From positions 174,664 through 216,605 of the forward strand of contig NW_003155738.1 in the NCBI RefSeq assembly GCF_000003605.2: DNA of 41,942 bases. Reading direction: 5' to 3'. Below the pieces are notes generated by a model, which was not told the origin of the DNA, did no database searches, and saw only the letters and a list, made by a program, of their open reading frames with translations. Shown piece after piece: positions 1-15,100 of the stretch (position 1 is its first letter; every line of letters begins with the position of its first letter). A program made the position numbers and the translations under genes. Source of the stretch: Saccoglossus kowalevskii. Lineage: Eukaryota > Hemichordata > Enteropneusta > Harrimaniidae.

Positions 1-2244
1 TTGGTATCCTAATCATGTAGTTTCTCAGCTTTCAAGAGAGGAATAATTTTTTGGGGGACAACAATCAAGAAATTAATCTGTCTACAAAAATTGCCATATT
101 AAGTATTTTATTAAAGTTTGTTCTGCCAAAAAAACAAAAATTGTTGTTATCCTGAGATTTTAAGTGCTTCAAACTGATTGCAAAGCATCATGACATTTCT
201 CCTTTAATTTAAAGAGAAGAAAACAAAATTAAATGATCATTATTATATAAATAGAATGAAAAAGAGACTATACATTTTAATAGTATAGTTTTAAAATAAA
301 CCAAAGTTGTAATTTTTAGATATAGAATGTTGTTGAATATTTTCTTACTTCTTGATGTGGGACAATTTTTTAATAAGATTTGTAATCAAAATTAAAGTCC
401 TGGGTTGAGTTAGGTGTGTGGGGGGGGGGGGGGTTAACTTGAAGACTTTGTATTTTCAATCATATAATTTGTGTACTACCGGTATTATTTGTGGGAGAGA
501 ATTTTGGTTCAGTTTATTTTTCATGTAAAAATCATTTGCAGAGGCTTTTCTGTTCAAGGAGAGGAATTATTGTTACTGCCAGGACACTTTTAATACATAT
601 CATGTTGCCATTATTTTGTTAATAGTTTTTATTTGTATGTTAATATTAGATATTTTTGTACCCATAGTTACATCAGTAACATAGATGGAAGGGTATGTAT
701 GCCATTAAGTTTGACTTTAAAAATGCTGTGACAAATCAAGATATTTTTTAAACAGGAAATCAAATTAAAGATTCTCCTTCACTTCAGTCTGTATTTGTTT
801 TGTTTTGTTATTTGGGGGGGGGGGGTGGTGTAGAAGTAGTTCATGAAAATATCTATGATCAAGGTTCTGTGCTGTTATCACTGTAGTGTTTTTTCCAGTA
901 TCTATAACTTCGCTCCACAAATGTGATGATTGCAAATATTATGTATATTCTGAATCAAATCTAGCCATTTCTTTTCAAGTCTTGTCTGAACTCCAGTGAC
1001 CTTAACTGGGATTCAGTTTATATTTGCACTATACTGTGAATTTAATTCAAATTATGAAATCCGTAATTAGATAACAGTGCTTTAAACTGCCCTCGCTTTA
1101 CCTAGAAATGCATCCCAGTTAGGTAGAATACTAGTTAAATAATTTTCAAAGTGTAGGTGGGTGGTCATGTCCTCTGTATTTGATGGCTCAAGTTATTCAT
1201 TGACACCAGTTCCTTGTTCTGGGAATGTACGGGGTTTCCAAATTAATATTTTAAAGAAACACTGGGTAATTATTAACCTGCAACTTGGGGGTGATTAAGT
1301 TAAATCATTCTTAGTTTGTACACAATGGTTTGTAGTGTTCAAATATTTACCTACAAATACTTATGAATTTAGCAAGTACTGTGAAAGCATTCATTTTCAC
1401 TGGTATTAAATTTTACTATTTTATTTGGTCAATCAATTGGTTCAATTGCAGTTTTACATAATGTTTATATCAGTGAGTTTGGCAAATAGTTGATGCTTTT
1501 ACAGTATCACAATAACAGTCAAATGTTGAATAATATTTCTGTAATTTATAGTGTTTGTGCTGTAATTAGTTCAGCTACATAATTTATGTAGTTGCCTGAT
1601 TTGCAACGAAGGGTTTGTGTCATAAAGCTATTATACATCAGCATTGCTTGGTGAAGCATAGAGGACTGGAAGGTATGGCAGACCCTTGAAAAAAATGTAC
1701 CATAATAATTAATCATGTAATCTGTATTGGGAGGTAACTAACACGCACATGGAATTCCAATCAGTAATTTGTACATGGTAGCCGTGTGAAGAGTTGCTGA
1801 TATTGTGGAATTTCTACTAAACTTTGTTCTTCATCAATGCACATTCTCATCTATTGTATTATGGATGTCAAGCACACATTTATCAACAATCATGTCATTG
1901 TATCGTTTATTTTTTGAGGAAGTCAATAAAAAAATCTTTAAATTATTCAAAGTTTCCTGAATGGTTTATGTTGCATGCCTATACTGGGTACAACTGACAA
2001 ATACTTTATTTTAGCTAGAATTAATTATCGCTGAAAAGAGTTTGTGGGTGTCTTGTATGGAATTTATTTTCACTGATTTTTGATGAGTTGAATGTATCAT
2101 TCCTTCAGCGAAAATAAAGTATTTTACAGTATAGAGAGAATCTCAATTTCATGACCATGTGATATTGGATTTATTAAACAAGTATCTGTAGTAATTTTCC
2201 CATGTTCAAAGTTATTGGCCCAGAATTGTATTAGAATTTAAACA
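1..2244. other. AT-rich intergenic sequence, no gene seen
   Basis: No coding exon or domain is recognisable on either strand. The stretch holds two poly-G tracts (15 G at 420-434, 12 G at 814-825), a plus-strand AATAAA at about 1924, and a short fold-back element at 1999-2124. It could include the 3' UTR of a plus-strand gene lying left of the window, but nothing proves this. Confidence 0.5.
1999..2135. mobile_element. Short fold-back (MITE-like) element
   Basis: Two 18 nt arms, 1999-2016 and 2107-2124, are reverse complements with one mismatch. The right arm continues into AATAAAGTATTTTACAGTAT. The same sequence recurs at about 26221-26240 in intron 3 of the third NAPE-PLD copy, so it is a dispersed repeat. 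No target-site duplication was identified. Confidence 0.45.
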
Positions 2245-2682
2245 TTTCCACTTGTGTTCATACGGAGATTGTAAACATCCACACTTGTACTTGTAATGTG
2301 ATTGCAAACATCCACACTTGTTTTCATGTGTAGATTTTTAACTTCCACACTTGTGTTCGTATGGAGGTATTAAACTTCCACACTTGTGTTTATATGAGAT
2401 TGTAAATGTCCACCCTTGTTTTCGTGTGGTGATTGTAAACGTCTACACTTGTGTATGGAGATTGTGAATGTTCACACTTGTATTCATGTTAAGACTTCTA
2501 ACTTCCACTTGTATGGAGATTGTAAACATCCACACTTTTTATTCATATGGAGATTGTATTCCACACTTGTACTCCTATGGAGATTGTAAACATTCACACG
2601 TATTCGTGTAGTGGTTGTTAATGTTAACACTTGCATTCAACTCGAGATTCTAAATAGCCACACTTGTATTAGTGTGGAGATT
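2245..2682. repeat. Diverged satellite monomers, left flank
   Basis: Irregular monomers of roughly 30-45 bp of the type GAGATTGTAAAC..CCACACTTGT..TTCATATG. They are diverged from one another and lie in the opposite orientation to the homogeneous core at 2683-3395. Confidence 0.8.
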
Positions 2683-3395
2683 TGAATAAAAGTGTGTCTG
2701 TTTGAAATCTCGAATTGAATACAAGTGTGTCTGTTTACACTCTCGAATTGAATACAAGTATGTCAGTTTACACTCTCGAATTGAATACAAGTGTGTCTGT
2801 TTACACTCGAATTGAATACAAGTGTGTCTGTTTACAATTTCAAATTGAATACAAGTATGTCTGTTTACACTCGAATTGTATACAAGTGTGTCTGTTTACA
2901 CTCTCGAATTGAATACAAGTGTGTCTGTTTACAATTTCGAATTGAATACAAGTGTGTCTGTTTACAATTTCGAATTGAATACAAGTATGTCAGTTTACAC
3001 TCTCGAATTGAATACAAGTGTCTGTTTACACTCGAATTGAATACAAGTGTGTCTGTTTACAATTTCAAATTGAATACAAGTATGTCTGTTTACACTCGAA
3101 TTGTATACAAGTGTGTCTGTTTACACTCGAATTAAATACAAGTGTGTCTGTTTACAATTTCGAATTGAATACAAGTATGTCTGTTTACACTCTCGAATTG
3201 AATACAAGTGTGTCTGTTTACACTCTCGAATTGAATACAAGTGTATGTTTACATTCTCGAATTGAATACAAGTGTGTCTGTTTATAATTTCGAATTGAAT
3301 ACAAGTGTCTCTGTTTACATTCTCGAATTGAATACAAGTGTGTCTGTTTATAATTTCGAATTGAATACAAGTGTGTCTGTTTACAATCTATAATT
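2683..3395. repeat. Homogeneous 29-33 bp minisatellite core
   Basis: About 21 tandem monomers of the form GAATACAAGTGTGTCTGTTT + ACA(CTC/ATT)TCGAATT. Variants recur with a seven-monomer period: the TATGTCAG variant at 2759-2766 returns 227 bp later at about 2986, and the following five variants match in order. This is a short higher-order repeat. Several open frames through it give repetitive VYTLELNTS-like peptides; these come from a monomer length that is often a multiple of three and a lack of stops, so I do not call them genes. Confidence 0.93.
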
Positions 3396-3550
3396 GTGAC
3401 TGTTCTAGATTATAAACAGCAACACTTGTATTCATATCACGATTATAAATGAACACACTTGTTATCATAAGGAGATTTTAAATGCTCACACGTGTGTTCA
3501 TGTTGAGATTATGAACTTCACACTTGTACTCATATGCAGACTGTAAATAA
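3396..3550. repeat. Diverged satellite monomers, right flank
   Basis: A few degenerate monomers (ATTATAAAC..CACACTTGT..TTCATAT) in the same orientation as the left flank and opposite to the core. The junction near 3385-3420 is itself partly palindromic, with CTGTTTACAATCTA facing TAGATTATAAACAG. Confidence 0.75.
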
Positions 3551-5586
3551 ACTATATTCGAACACTGATTGTAAATCTCATTAATGTTTTGACATTCTAT
3601 ATTTATATTCATGTATATACATTAAAAATATAAAATTGAAGATGAATTACCACACCATCAGGCTACTATGCCCCGTAAGTCAAAGTGATCGATTCTTTAT
3701 TGGCCTACATAGTCAAGCACAGAATATAATTAACATCTTTCACGTTTGAAATACTAGTAATATTCAATACAATCATTAAGGTATAGCTTTATTAATATCC
3801 TACGAGTTACATAGTGTTATCCCCGCCACATTCCACCAACAATGGTATACCGAAAATGATGTTAACATTGAACGAATTGAGATGGCCCATGCCAAGTTTG
3901 AATAGTTATGTCAAATATGACGTAGTTTATCAATGATATTCCTGTATAAATACTCATCTTACTTAAATGTACGATACTAGTATATTATAGTGTAGAATGC
4001 AATTCAGAAATAATAGTTTAAGAAATTTGTAATTTTCTACTTTTTCACGAAAAAAAAAAATTTATTCACATTATTGGTCTTTCACTTGCTATATCACGTT
4101 GTTTCTTTGTAATTATGCAAATTAGGTATTGGTCATCCTAATTGTTTTCAATATTAACATCCTAAAGATAATCTAACAATGTCGGTGTCGTGTCAGAGAG
4201 GGGCTTTTGTTCGCTAACACTATGTAGCAAATGGCTATAATTAAGATTTAAAACATTTCATGAAGTCTTGGATATAATAAACAATTAAAACCGGTTGTGG
4301 GTAATGTGTTTTCAACTACAAAACAATCTTAGATGGACGCAACTAAAAGCAACAAATTTATTATATTGAACCAATTGTGGAATTATATAAATATTAAAAG
4401 ATTTGTGTGATCATAATAGGCATCAGTCGGCTAGATTTCATGAGATTACAATACACAGTTAAGTTTTTAATTAATTTAATTAATTTTGTGGTCCAATGTA
4501 AGTGAATTGTGTACTGAATATTCATTTTAGTCAGGGAAACCGGCATGGGCATGGGGAGAAAAACAATGACCATCAGTCAGCCATGTTGAGCTTTAAGTAT
4601 AACGTTTTAGACTTATCATTTTGTGCTAGTATGTCTGTCTGTCTGTTTGTCCAGTGTTTGAACACAATTAGATGTTAGAACGCATTTGACAAAATTGTCT
4701 CCAGTACGAATAAATAAAAGCGGCAATAGCCGAAAATATTTTTGTTTAAATATAACCACATAAAAATGAAATACACAACCGACACAAGGCTCATGTCAGA
4801 AAAAATGCAATGTGAAAACTCATGGTCGAGTAATCGTCCATTTCCTTGAAATCAGTCACGTTCACGCGAAGGGGGATAAAATCATCAGTGAGACAAATTC
4901 ACCTTTCAAAATTTATTTGACATATTGTACCGTAAATCGTGGTTTGCTTGACAAAAATGGATTTCAATAGATGGGGCTTAATCCCATGGTCACCTTTTTC
5001 ATTTGCAAGTGATTAAAATGTATATCGTTGGTATACAGCGTATATGCTATGCTTTCAGAGTTCAGTGTTCGGCGATGGTCATTACAAATTGGCATAGACC
5101 AGATGCCATCTATTACCACAGGAATATACAGGAATATACAAAAATGAATTGGTCTGGAGGGGTGTGGGCTGGCCTTACGTACGAGTCAGTCCACGCATAT
5201 TTATTCCAATAATTATGTACTGAGAAGTCATGGGAGAATTCTGTGCCGTCTAAGTATAGCGATTCACCAGTCCATTCTTGAGCGCACTCGGAAGGACGCT
5301 CTGAACGGCTAGATGTCAGGCTAAAATTGGCACTATATGACAAAGGAAATGTTATATTTTAATTATTGTGATGCCTGGGAGGGGTGAATCTGGGTCACAC
5401 ACTAGCGGAAAGGTGCTGCATTTATGGGGTATATTTTATGTCCTGGGGCAGCAGGACACTCTTGATTATCTAGGTAGTACAAAACTGTCTGAAGCAACTG
5501 GCATGTCTAATGTAAAACGCATTTTTTGAAAGAATTCATTTGTGACAACCTAGTATGGACATTCAATAACAGACATATTCGTGTGT
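3551..5586. other. Intergenic region downstream of NAPE-PLD copy 1
   Basis: AT-rich with no supported gene. A short stretch near 4109-4125 (TTATGCAAATTAGG) matches the octamer-containing monomers found at 18.5-20.8 kb. The 3' UTR of copy 1 probably occupies the right end; on the minus strand an AATAAA lies at 5200-5205. Confidence 0.5.
5200..5205 (-). promoter_or_regulatory. Candidate poly(A) signal of NAPE-PLD copy 1
   Basis: AATAAA on the minus strand about 380 bp past the copy 1 stop codon. It is positioned plausibly for 3' end formation but is unproven. Confidence 0.4.
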
Positions 5587-7465
<1,879 letters not shown>

Positions 7466-7483
7466 GTTGCACAGCTTCGCGTT

Positions 7484-8427
7484 GCTGAATGTATAAGAAA
7501 CTAAGTGATAAAATAGTTATGGCTAAGCCAATCAAATTTCTGAGTGGCATACGTCTTACAAAAACCTAGGAGAGGTTCAAGACAATAATCCAAAACAGTG
7601 TTCAAACATTACCTGCCCAATACCTCCAAAACACGTGTACTAAGGACAGTGACAATGTAATGCTACCCAAAAATGCTGTTACCAATCGGCCCGTACAACA
7701 TTATTGTTGCTGCAATCCATCTGCTGCAGTGTGTTTGTCGCATCATATAATACAAATACGCCCAGGCAAAGTTATGGAATCTACAGACGGTGTATGTTCT
7801 TTCTGTGATGGCAACGTAAAATAACGAAGTTGGTTGAGGCACAGTCGTTGAGGTTTAATTAAAAGTTCGCATCTACTATTATAATTTACTTGTGCAGTAG
7901 ACTTCCGACAGATGATGAAGTTTTTTGAATAAATATAATAAATGAAGAAATTGTTCGACTTTGCGAATCGCAATGCATACAAGACATCGTGGAAATCGAC
8001 CTTTGAGTTATTTCGGGTCCCCATTGCTCCCCACTGTGTAGCGTCCACAAAATAACATTCAAATGTGAGATTTTTGACTTAAAATGTGGCACACGTGATT
8101 GGTGAGCACAAGGGAAAGGCGATACACCGAAGTTGGCGACAATACTTTGAGTTAACTACTATCCACTGCAGATGTTAGAGGGACAATTTCGTTACTGTGC
8201 TATAGCCGTCTGCGGAAATCAAAATGGCGTGAGTAGAAGTATCTTGAAAAGCAAAATGCAGTCAAATCAAACAATAGAGTTTTGGAGAAGTGAATTTATT
8301 TGATCAATGTGGACTATATAAGTGATAAATTGTCCCAACACGCACCAATACCTCCCAATGGACCGATGTACGTAACACAGACTACTAATACTCGAAAATA
8401 AACAATTACACGCAGCCGGTACTTACC
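7484..8427 (-). other. Copy 1 5' UTR intron and candidate first exon
   Basis: Coding exon 1 begins after an acceptor (ATTCAG, exon start 7484). Upstream on the minus strand, a donor TTCG|GTAAGT has its last exon base at 8427. The corresponding region of copy 2 (donor at 16657) shows similar sequence around AAGTTCA..AGGTCA..GG, which supports a shared non-coding first exon. Splicing 8427 to 7484 would not keep the upstream ATG in frame with MSDV, so I treat it as UTR. Nothing else is seen in this intron. Confidence 0.5.
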
Positions 8428-8459
8428 GAACATAAACCGGGCATCGTCATAACATGCCA

Positions 8460-8475
8460 TGACCTCGACTGAACT
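8460..8475 (-). promoter_or_regulatory. DR4 nuclear-receptor-like motif, copy 1
   Basis: On the minus strand, AGTTCA-GTCG-AGGTCA: two hexamer half-sites in direct repeat with a 4 bp spacer. It sits about 33 nt upstream of the candidate first-exon donor. LXR/RXR, TR/RXR and PXR-type receptors are known to bind DR4 sites. A second copy with the same half-sites lies in the equivalent place upstream of copy 2. Confidence 0.45.
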
Positions 8476-8552
8476 TTCCCCGAGAACGTAATTCATTATG
8501 CAAACATATACCTTCACATACAGATACTAATAAATTCTATGACCGGGCAAGA

Positions 8553-8560
8553 TCACGTCA
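8553..8560 (-). promoter_or_regulatory. CRE-like TGACGTGA motif
   Basis: A TGACGTGA octamer on the minus strand, about 80 bp upstream of the DR4 motif of copy 1. It is a single short match and could be chance. Confidence 0.2.
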
Positions 8561-11039
8561 TGTTATACTGCTATTCATTAGACAGGGTACTGGGACCCAA
8601 GACTTCAGTCGACGAGGGTTGCAAAGGCATTCCCCCTTTATTTCGATATAAAGGTACCAGATTACATAAGAGTTTACAGATGCAGTAGAGGTTTTCAGGA
8701 AGTAAAATTCACACTAATTATTTTCATAGAAGAATTGTTTTAAACCTCGTCAAACTATATATTTCAGGTAAGCTAGTTATTCACACATATTAGAAATCGA
8801 TGTTACATTAGATAAAACCTTCATATGGTCATGTGACTGCTAAGTAAATAAATCCGTTATTGAAGATTAGGTTTGTACTGTGAAGAAAGTGAAAGGGATT
8901 ATACCACATTTTTTTTATAGAGAAATGGGTAACCTTTTCACATTCAGATAGTGAAATTCTTAGAAAGATATTTTAAAATATATCATACTTACTTGGCAGC
9001 TGTGTGATTTATTATTTATTTTAAATACATAAAAATGTGAAAATTTAGTCATCACAAACAATGCCTTATTATTTTTTACTATTTATGACAGAGCTCTCAA
9101 ATTTCCATAGATCAATTAGATATAGGTTCTATAAAAAAAATCGTTTTGATTAACATGTGTCAAAACAAACTCAGCAGCCCCATTAAATATATTTAGTACT
9201 TAGTTTTAATGGACCGATACAAACGAATAAAAAATGAAAATCAATACAAAACATAAAATAGACGATATGCAATTATTACAACAATTATTTGTACATTAAG
9301 AGTGGGATTTATACTATTTTCTTTGTGTGTAGCAATACGCATAAAACCCCGGCCCGTTATTTTGAGTAAGTTAACGTATACATTTTACAAATTATTATAA
9401 AGCACATGCTAATACCTGAAGTATCTCCGCGTTCATGTACAATTCTAGACAACTGAAAGCAAAAGTAAATAAGCCTCCAGAATCTGTTTGAATTAGCAAT
9501 TTCAAAATATTCACTAATAACAACTTTTCGATTTCATCGCGTGATTAGCTAATTATTCGATAGGACCACTTCACATAAGTTATAATCTTTTTTTTTTTTC
9601 ATTATATCCAAAATCGTCCGGATGTAGTACTTATAAAACTGAAATAATTCAACTATACTGTTTACTTACTGACTAATATTATATCTTGTTGGGGGAATCG
9701 CTGAAATCGGGGGAACGAGTTGCTCCATGTTTCAACAGGTGGTTAAATGTATCGTAGCATTGCCAGAGCAGTTCACGCCAAATGTGCAAGAAGACAGATG
9801 AAGGCCTAATACAAATAATTTAAGTGCAAATTGTTACATACCTCTTTAGTCATGTGTACATTTGAATTGTCGACTGGTTGGCCAATTAGTGGAATCTTCT
9901 AATTATTATATCTCCACAAATGCGTTTTACTTATTATTTTATAAAGCTTCGACATCGGAGAAAACAGATCAATATATTACGTATGTTTTGTGTGTAATAG
10001 ATTTTATGCGACAAAGTATTTCGTGAATAGTGGTCAAGTACAAAATCAGCATTGGCAATTGTGCGAGTAGATTTAAAATACTAGAATTCACTGCAGAGCC
10101 ACCCCAAAACGCGAGAAACTGTCAACTGCAAATTAAACCGCGGATAATGCAATATATTCGAATTGTAAAAAATAATCATTCTCTGTGTGTGTTTTCATAT
10201 GAATGCTGCTTCGATCTATATTAATATGTAAATTATTGATTCACAGATTGATACATTGATATTCAAATCAGTAAACCACTTGGTTTTAATCGTGTGTGAA
10301 TTTATTTAAGTCTATTCGTAATGCTGTTGGGTTACTAATTTGAATACGAAAGTAACCGTGAAATTTTCCCAGTTTTCACACGAACATTAATAGATGAACG
10401 CTTAGAACAATGGTGCAGGTGACCTTGAGTGGCATAACCTCGTTAGTTGTATGCCTTCACACAGTATATGCATTCACTATGTTACGTGGTCATGATTACA
10501 GTGGTTCGCAAGAACAAATGAATTGTGACTTTGGACTACTAGTTTATCTGTTTATAACTTATTTTTATTTTTCACAAAAAAACACCATAAATGGTGAAGG
10601 ATAAATGCCAAGAAGAATTCCTTTTAAAACAAATTACTTTTACCGGATTTAAGATAAGATGGATACAAGACTATATTGCGCCAAGTCAATTCGATGACAC
10701 GTTGTACAGGGGCACTCTTGGATAACAATGTCAATGTTCGGAGACGAGTTTTCTTTTTAACGCGTTACAGATATAGAATCCCATCACCTCTCAATCTGTT
10801 TACAAACAGTTACTTGCTTTATCGGTATGTACATGGGACATTGAGAATACTTTGAAAGGGGGTTAAAATATATTTTATTATATTCACAAAGAATTGCTAG
10901 AGGCCAAATTTCAATAATTTATTGAAAACAGGAACAAAAAAGTGGGATGGTAACTAATACCAGTTACATGTATTCCATGCTAGTTTTGAAGTGATATATT
11001 CTTAGTATTGTTTCTCAAATGGAAACACAACATGTAATG
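8561..11039. other. Intergenic between copies 1 and 2
   Basis: About 2.5 kb of AT-rich sequence without a recognisable exon or structured repeat. Short open frames at 10030-10224 and 10410-10604 have no recognisable domain, and I see no supporting splice signals. Confidence 0.5.
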
Positions 11040-11840
11040 TTTGACAGTAAACATAAATAAAACAGAATATTACCGTCTAAAGAAACAGGATTTATTTCGG
11101 CAAGATCAGAGATCTTCCTTGTAGATTAATATTCAGTGACTAGGACAGTTATCGACAGGAAGTCGTACATAGTATCCTTGCTACTATCAGGGGGAAAATC
11201 TTCTCTCTGGGGTTCTCCACACGTGCCAGGGGGGAATCTCGTCTCGTCTCTATAACTCGTCCCCTTGAGGTGCGGGATCGGGAAAGTCACTTATACTTTA
11301 CAGTCAAATAAGACACACACAACGAAATACGTTTCAACTCTCGTCTTAGTCGGTCTTTCGAGCACTCTATAAGACACAGCGCCCTGGGGAAAAATCCCCA
11401 AGACTATCGCAAGGCTGACCCAAGACTCTTTTAGACTGCGTCAAGGCTCGCCCCAAGTCTCTCCAGGACTGGACTCTCGACTGCGTCTATCGTGGAGTAC
11501 TCCCCAAGACCAACTCAAAACTCTCTTTATTCATTTTCAAAACCTTAACCAATTACAATACAGTAAAAAGACTCTAGGGCGTAACCTTCAAAAATCACTG
11601 AATACGTCATATCTTTTGATTAATCGTTCACTACATTAATAACTACGAATACCAACTGTCAGAAATAGTCTGAATAGCTACGGTTATCTGGTAATTAGTT
11701 CCAAATCACTGAGCCAAGTTCCGTCCAAAACTTCAAATTGGCCTAAACGATGACAGACATAACACAGCAATTCGCTAATAATCAACTAATTATGTCGGTC
11801 AACAGATACGCAAAGACAAATTCATGACACTACCAACAAG
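11040..11840 (-). mobile_element. Candidate solo LTR (minus strand)
   Basis: A compositionally distinct block that reads like an LTR on the minus strand. It begins near TGTTGGTAGTGTCATGAA (right edge about 11839). It has a TATA-like CTTATAGAG and, near its left end, AATAAATCC followed by a T/G-rich tail ending around 11042. The middle holds repeated CAAGACT/CCCCAAG words. No clean target-site duplication or internal retroelement coding region was found, so this could instead be another repeat. Confidence 0.33.
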
Positions 11841-11871
11841 AACTATCAATAAAGCTTACAAACGTGTAAAG

Positions 11872-11877
11872 TTTATT
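11872..11877 (-). promoter_or_regulatory. Candidate poly(A) signal of NAPE-PLD copy 2
   Basis: AATAAA on the minus strand about 310 bp past the copy 2 stop codon. Position is plausible but unproven. Confidence 0.35.
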
Positions 11878-12185
11878 ACACAAATTAGACACGGTTTCAA
11901 TCTCTTGCTGATGTGCTACTGTAATAACAAGTACCTTTGAGGGTAATATACCAGTGACGATGACCAGCAACATAAATATTATTCTGTAATGAGGTCAGAA
12001 TATATGGTCATGTACAATTGTTGTCTTAGAGGTTTGACATGCCTTTGGTTTTCAAGTCCCTTCTGGCATCTCAACATATGGAATGTATTCTTTGAAATGA
12101 TTAATTCATGACACATCACTATATACCGCGTACATTCAATTACATACATCTTCTTTGATGTCATTTCCTGTTTTCACTTTCAACC

Positions 12186-15100
12186 TTAAAATAAAAGACG
12201 AGTCTCTCCGTGTTTTGCGGTGAAGAACTCGTCATTAGACAGTTGTATTTCTTCTAGGGCCTCTCTCAAAAGCTGCTGTGGCTCCATATATTGCTGGAAT
12301 CAAGTAAAGTTATCAATTAAGTAGGTATATGCAGATTATATGTAATGTACATTATAATTGTTAAGAGCCAATGTCATTAAGATAAATATAAACAAATTGG
12401 GGTAATCACACAGTCTTTAGACAGATAACAATTCGAAATATCATGGGATATAGTAAAATGTTCATTTTTGTATTGATTTTTATGGTGAAAGTATTCGTTA
12501 TATCATGTTGCTCGGTGACATCAGCTGAAAAAACAAAAGATTGGTATTTTATTTAGGGAGTGCCAATGTGATAACATGTTTACAGTTAGTGAAAAAGTTA
12601 TCTCGTCATGTGGCCAAAATGTAAATGCGGCTCAAACTACAAGTAATTTGATACATTTCAAAAGTTTTTTTTTTAATAGACCATTTTTCGTTCTGCAAAA
12701 TTCCGCGTTATGCGTGAAATCGAACGTAAAACAGGACAAACAAAGGTCATAGCGTCGCAACGTAAGTATTTTTGCAATACGCGTGCTCACAGTTATCGGA
12801 AAAACGTAGATTGCTTGCACGATTTTGTGTTATTCTAAAAACATGTCAATTAAAAAGACTATATGAGTAGGTATAAGAAGATTACATATTACGTCAGACA
12901 ACTAATAAAATTAGTATATAAAAATAAACATAGTTGAACTCTGGTGACCTTGCCCTTTGTTATATAATATAATTCCCTTTATCATAGTTTGTTTCAATAT
13001 AAATATGCATTGTCATAATTAATTTTGAATACAAACAAGTTTTGGGGTTGAAACAACAGTGGGGAATCAGTCTACCGAATGTCCTTAAAAGATGTAAATA
13101 TCTTACAAAAACATTGGTGCCTTATTTGTTTAATTATTTTAAGGGACATAATTTCCAGCTTTATTCAAAGTAATTCAGATATTTTAGTGTAAAAACAAAT
13201 GTCTCATTGCAAAAAAAAGTGCTGCATTTAGATGTGAATAGATTCATAAAACATGCAAGATAACAGAAAATTTTAGCTGGCTTTAGTCCAAGTATTTTGT
13301 ACAGGTGTCTGTCAAAAATTAATGATTCACTGAGACAAATATGAACTGTCTCATTGTGTGACTACTGTATTATATGAAAAGTAAAAAAAAAACACCCTTT
13401 ATGAATAGCTANNNNNNNNNNNNNNNNNNNNNNNNNNNNNNNNNNNNNNNNNNNNNNNNNNGCTTTGTATGCAAATCAACTTAAATAGTTAGTTGGTGTC
13501 CAGTGGAGGGAGAAGTCAACAGTACTGTTGCCTCTGAGAATCTACATCTTCAAACACTGCAATCTTTGAAGTGCGTTTTTAAACTAGTATTATAAAAACT
13601 CTATCATTCTGTTCTAATAGCTGAAACATTCCTGTGAGTTTTCATTTGTCGAATGAACTGTTTGTCAAATACAGAATACATATATTTTAGAGTAATTTTC
13701 TTTTTAAAATGTGAATGAAATGTTTTGCTTTTAATGTATTTTTTATGTATTGTTTTTGATTTGATAACTTTGAACTAAACAGATTTTCTATTAGCTTCAG
13801 ATCTTGATCAAAGTTAGGCACCCAGTTCATACGAGTGCTTATATTGATTTTCTGACATCTTGTTTTCTGTAAAGATTTTATTGGTAGGTTTGCAAATCAG
13901 ACTGTATCAGACTGTGCAATCTCTCCATGAGTTGGTTTTGAAACCCAGTATGGGATTCTGAGATACATTATCAAGGATATTATTACAAGATAAATCATTT
14001 GCTTCATTGAACACATACAACAATGCATATTTCCACTGAGATCAGTGACCTTTGATGTGTATCACCAGTGATCAGTCAAGTAGAAACAGTCAAAATATTT
14101 TATCAGATTTTCTCAATTTGTTCATGATATTTTCATACAGGACATCTGTTGTTCAAACTCAGGGAAGACTTTATACTGATGAATAAGGTGACCAAGTTTG
14201 ATAAAGTTTGGAATAGAATTAGTAAAGTTATTATGCACACAATAACAATTATTAACGACGACGACGGCAACGACAATGACAACAACAACAACAATGCCGG
14301 ACAAAATTTTTCCCTTAATATACCTTTCCCTTCTATCTTTGATGGTACGGGCAAAGTAATAAAAGTAGTTGTCTGAGATATTACATATTATATTACAGAT
14401 TAGATAGATCTGTATTATCAGCATAGCTATACATGCATGTTGTATTATGAACTAACCGTTCCACAACACCTATTCTCTCTTATTTGTGTTGCAGACCAAC
14501 TATACCTACCTCGTCCGCCATGGTAAAGGTGCCCCAGTGTATTGCAATTGACTTCCTTGCTTTTATGTCTTGGTGGATCTGGACAGCTTCAGTGGGGTTG
14601 ACGTGGGTCCATTTCATGAACCATCTAAAGCATGTGAAAGTTAAAAACACCAATGTTATAATAAACCCTAAATGAAATACTATAATGTTCAGTATTTAAA
14701 TATATCATCAACACCTACTCAGGCTGCTAATGGCTAATACAATTAAGTAATTATGTTAAATATTATACCACAACATCAAACGAGTCAAAAATCATAAACT
14801 TCAATTTGGTATATCTTACAAAAATGTATGTAAAATGACGTAATTGATGTAATTGCAGTATGGGAGAGGTATGATAAAACAACATACTGGGGTGCGTATG
14901 ATCCTATTGGTAGTGCTGCCAGATCAAATGGGCCGTATCTCTTGCCAATCTGTTTAAACGCTTCGCAATATGCAGTGTCGCCGCCGAAGAAGAATTTATA
15001 ACGAGGTCCGATGACCGTCCAACTGCCCCATAGAATTGTGTCTACGTCTGTAATGCCACGTTGGCAGCTATGCTGGGTGGGAGTGAATACGAAGGTCATT

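Noticed and set aside
2715-3287. Open frames encoding VYTLELNTS-type repeat peptides
   Set aside because: They are translations of a minisatellite in three frames, with no conserved non-repeat sequence or gene signals.
2683-3395. CRISPR-like array
   Set aside because: Monomers are contiguous and vary along their length, with no constant repeat alternating with unique spacers, in a eukaryotic genome.
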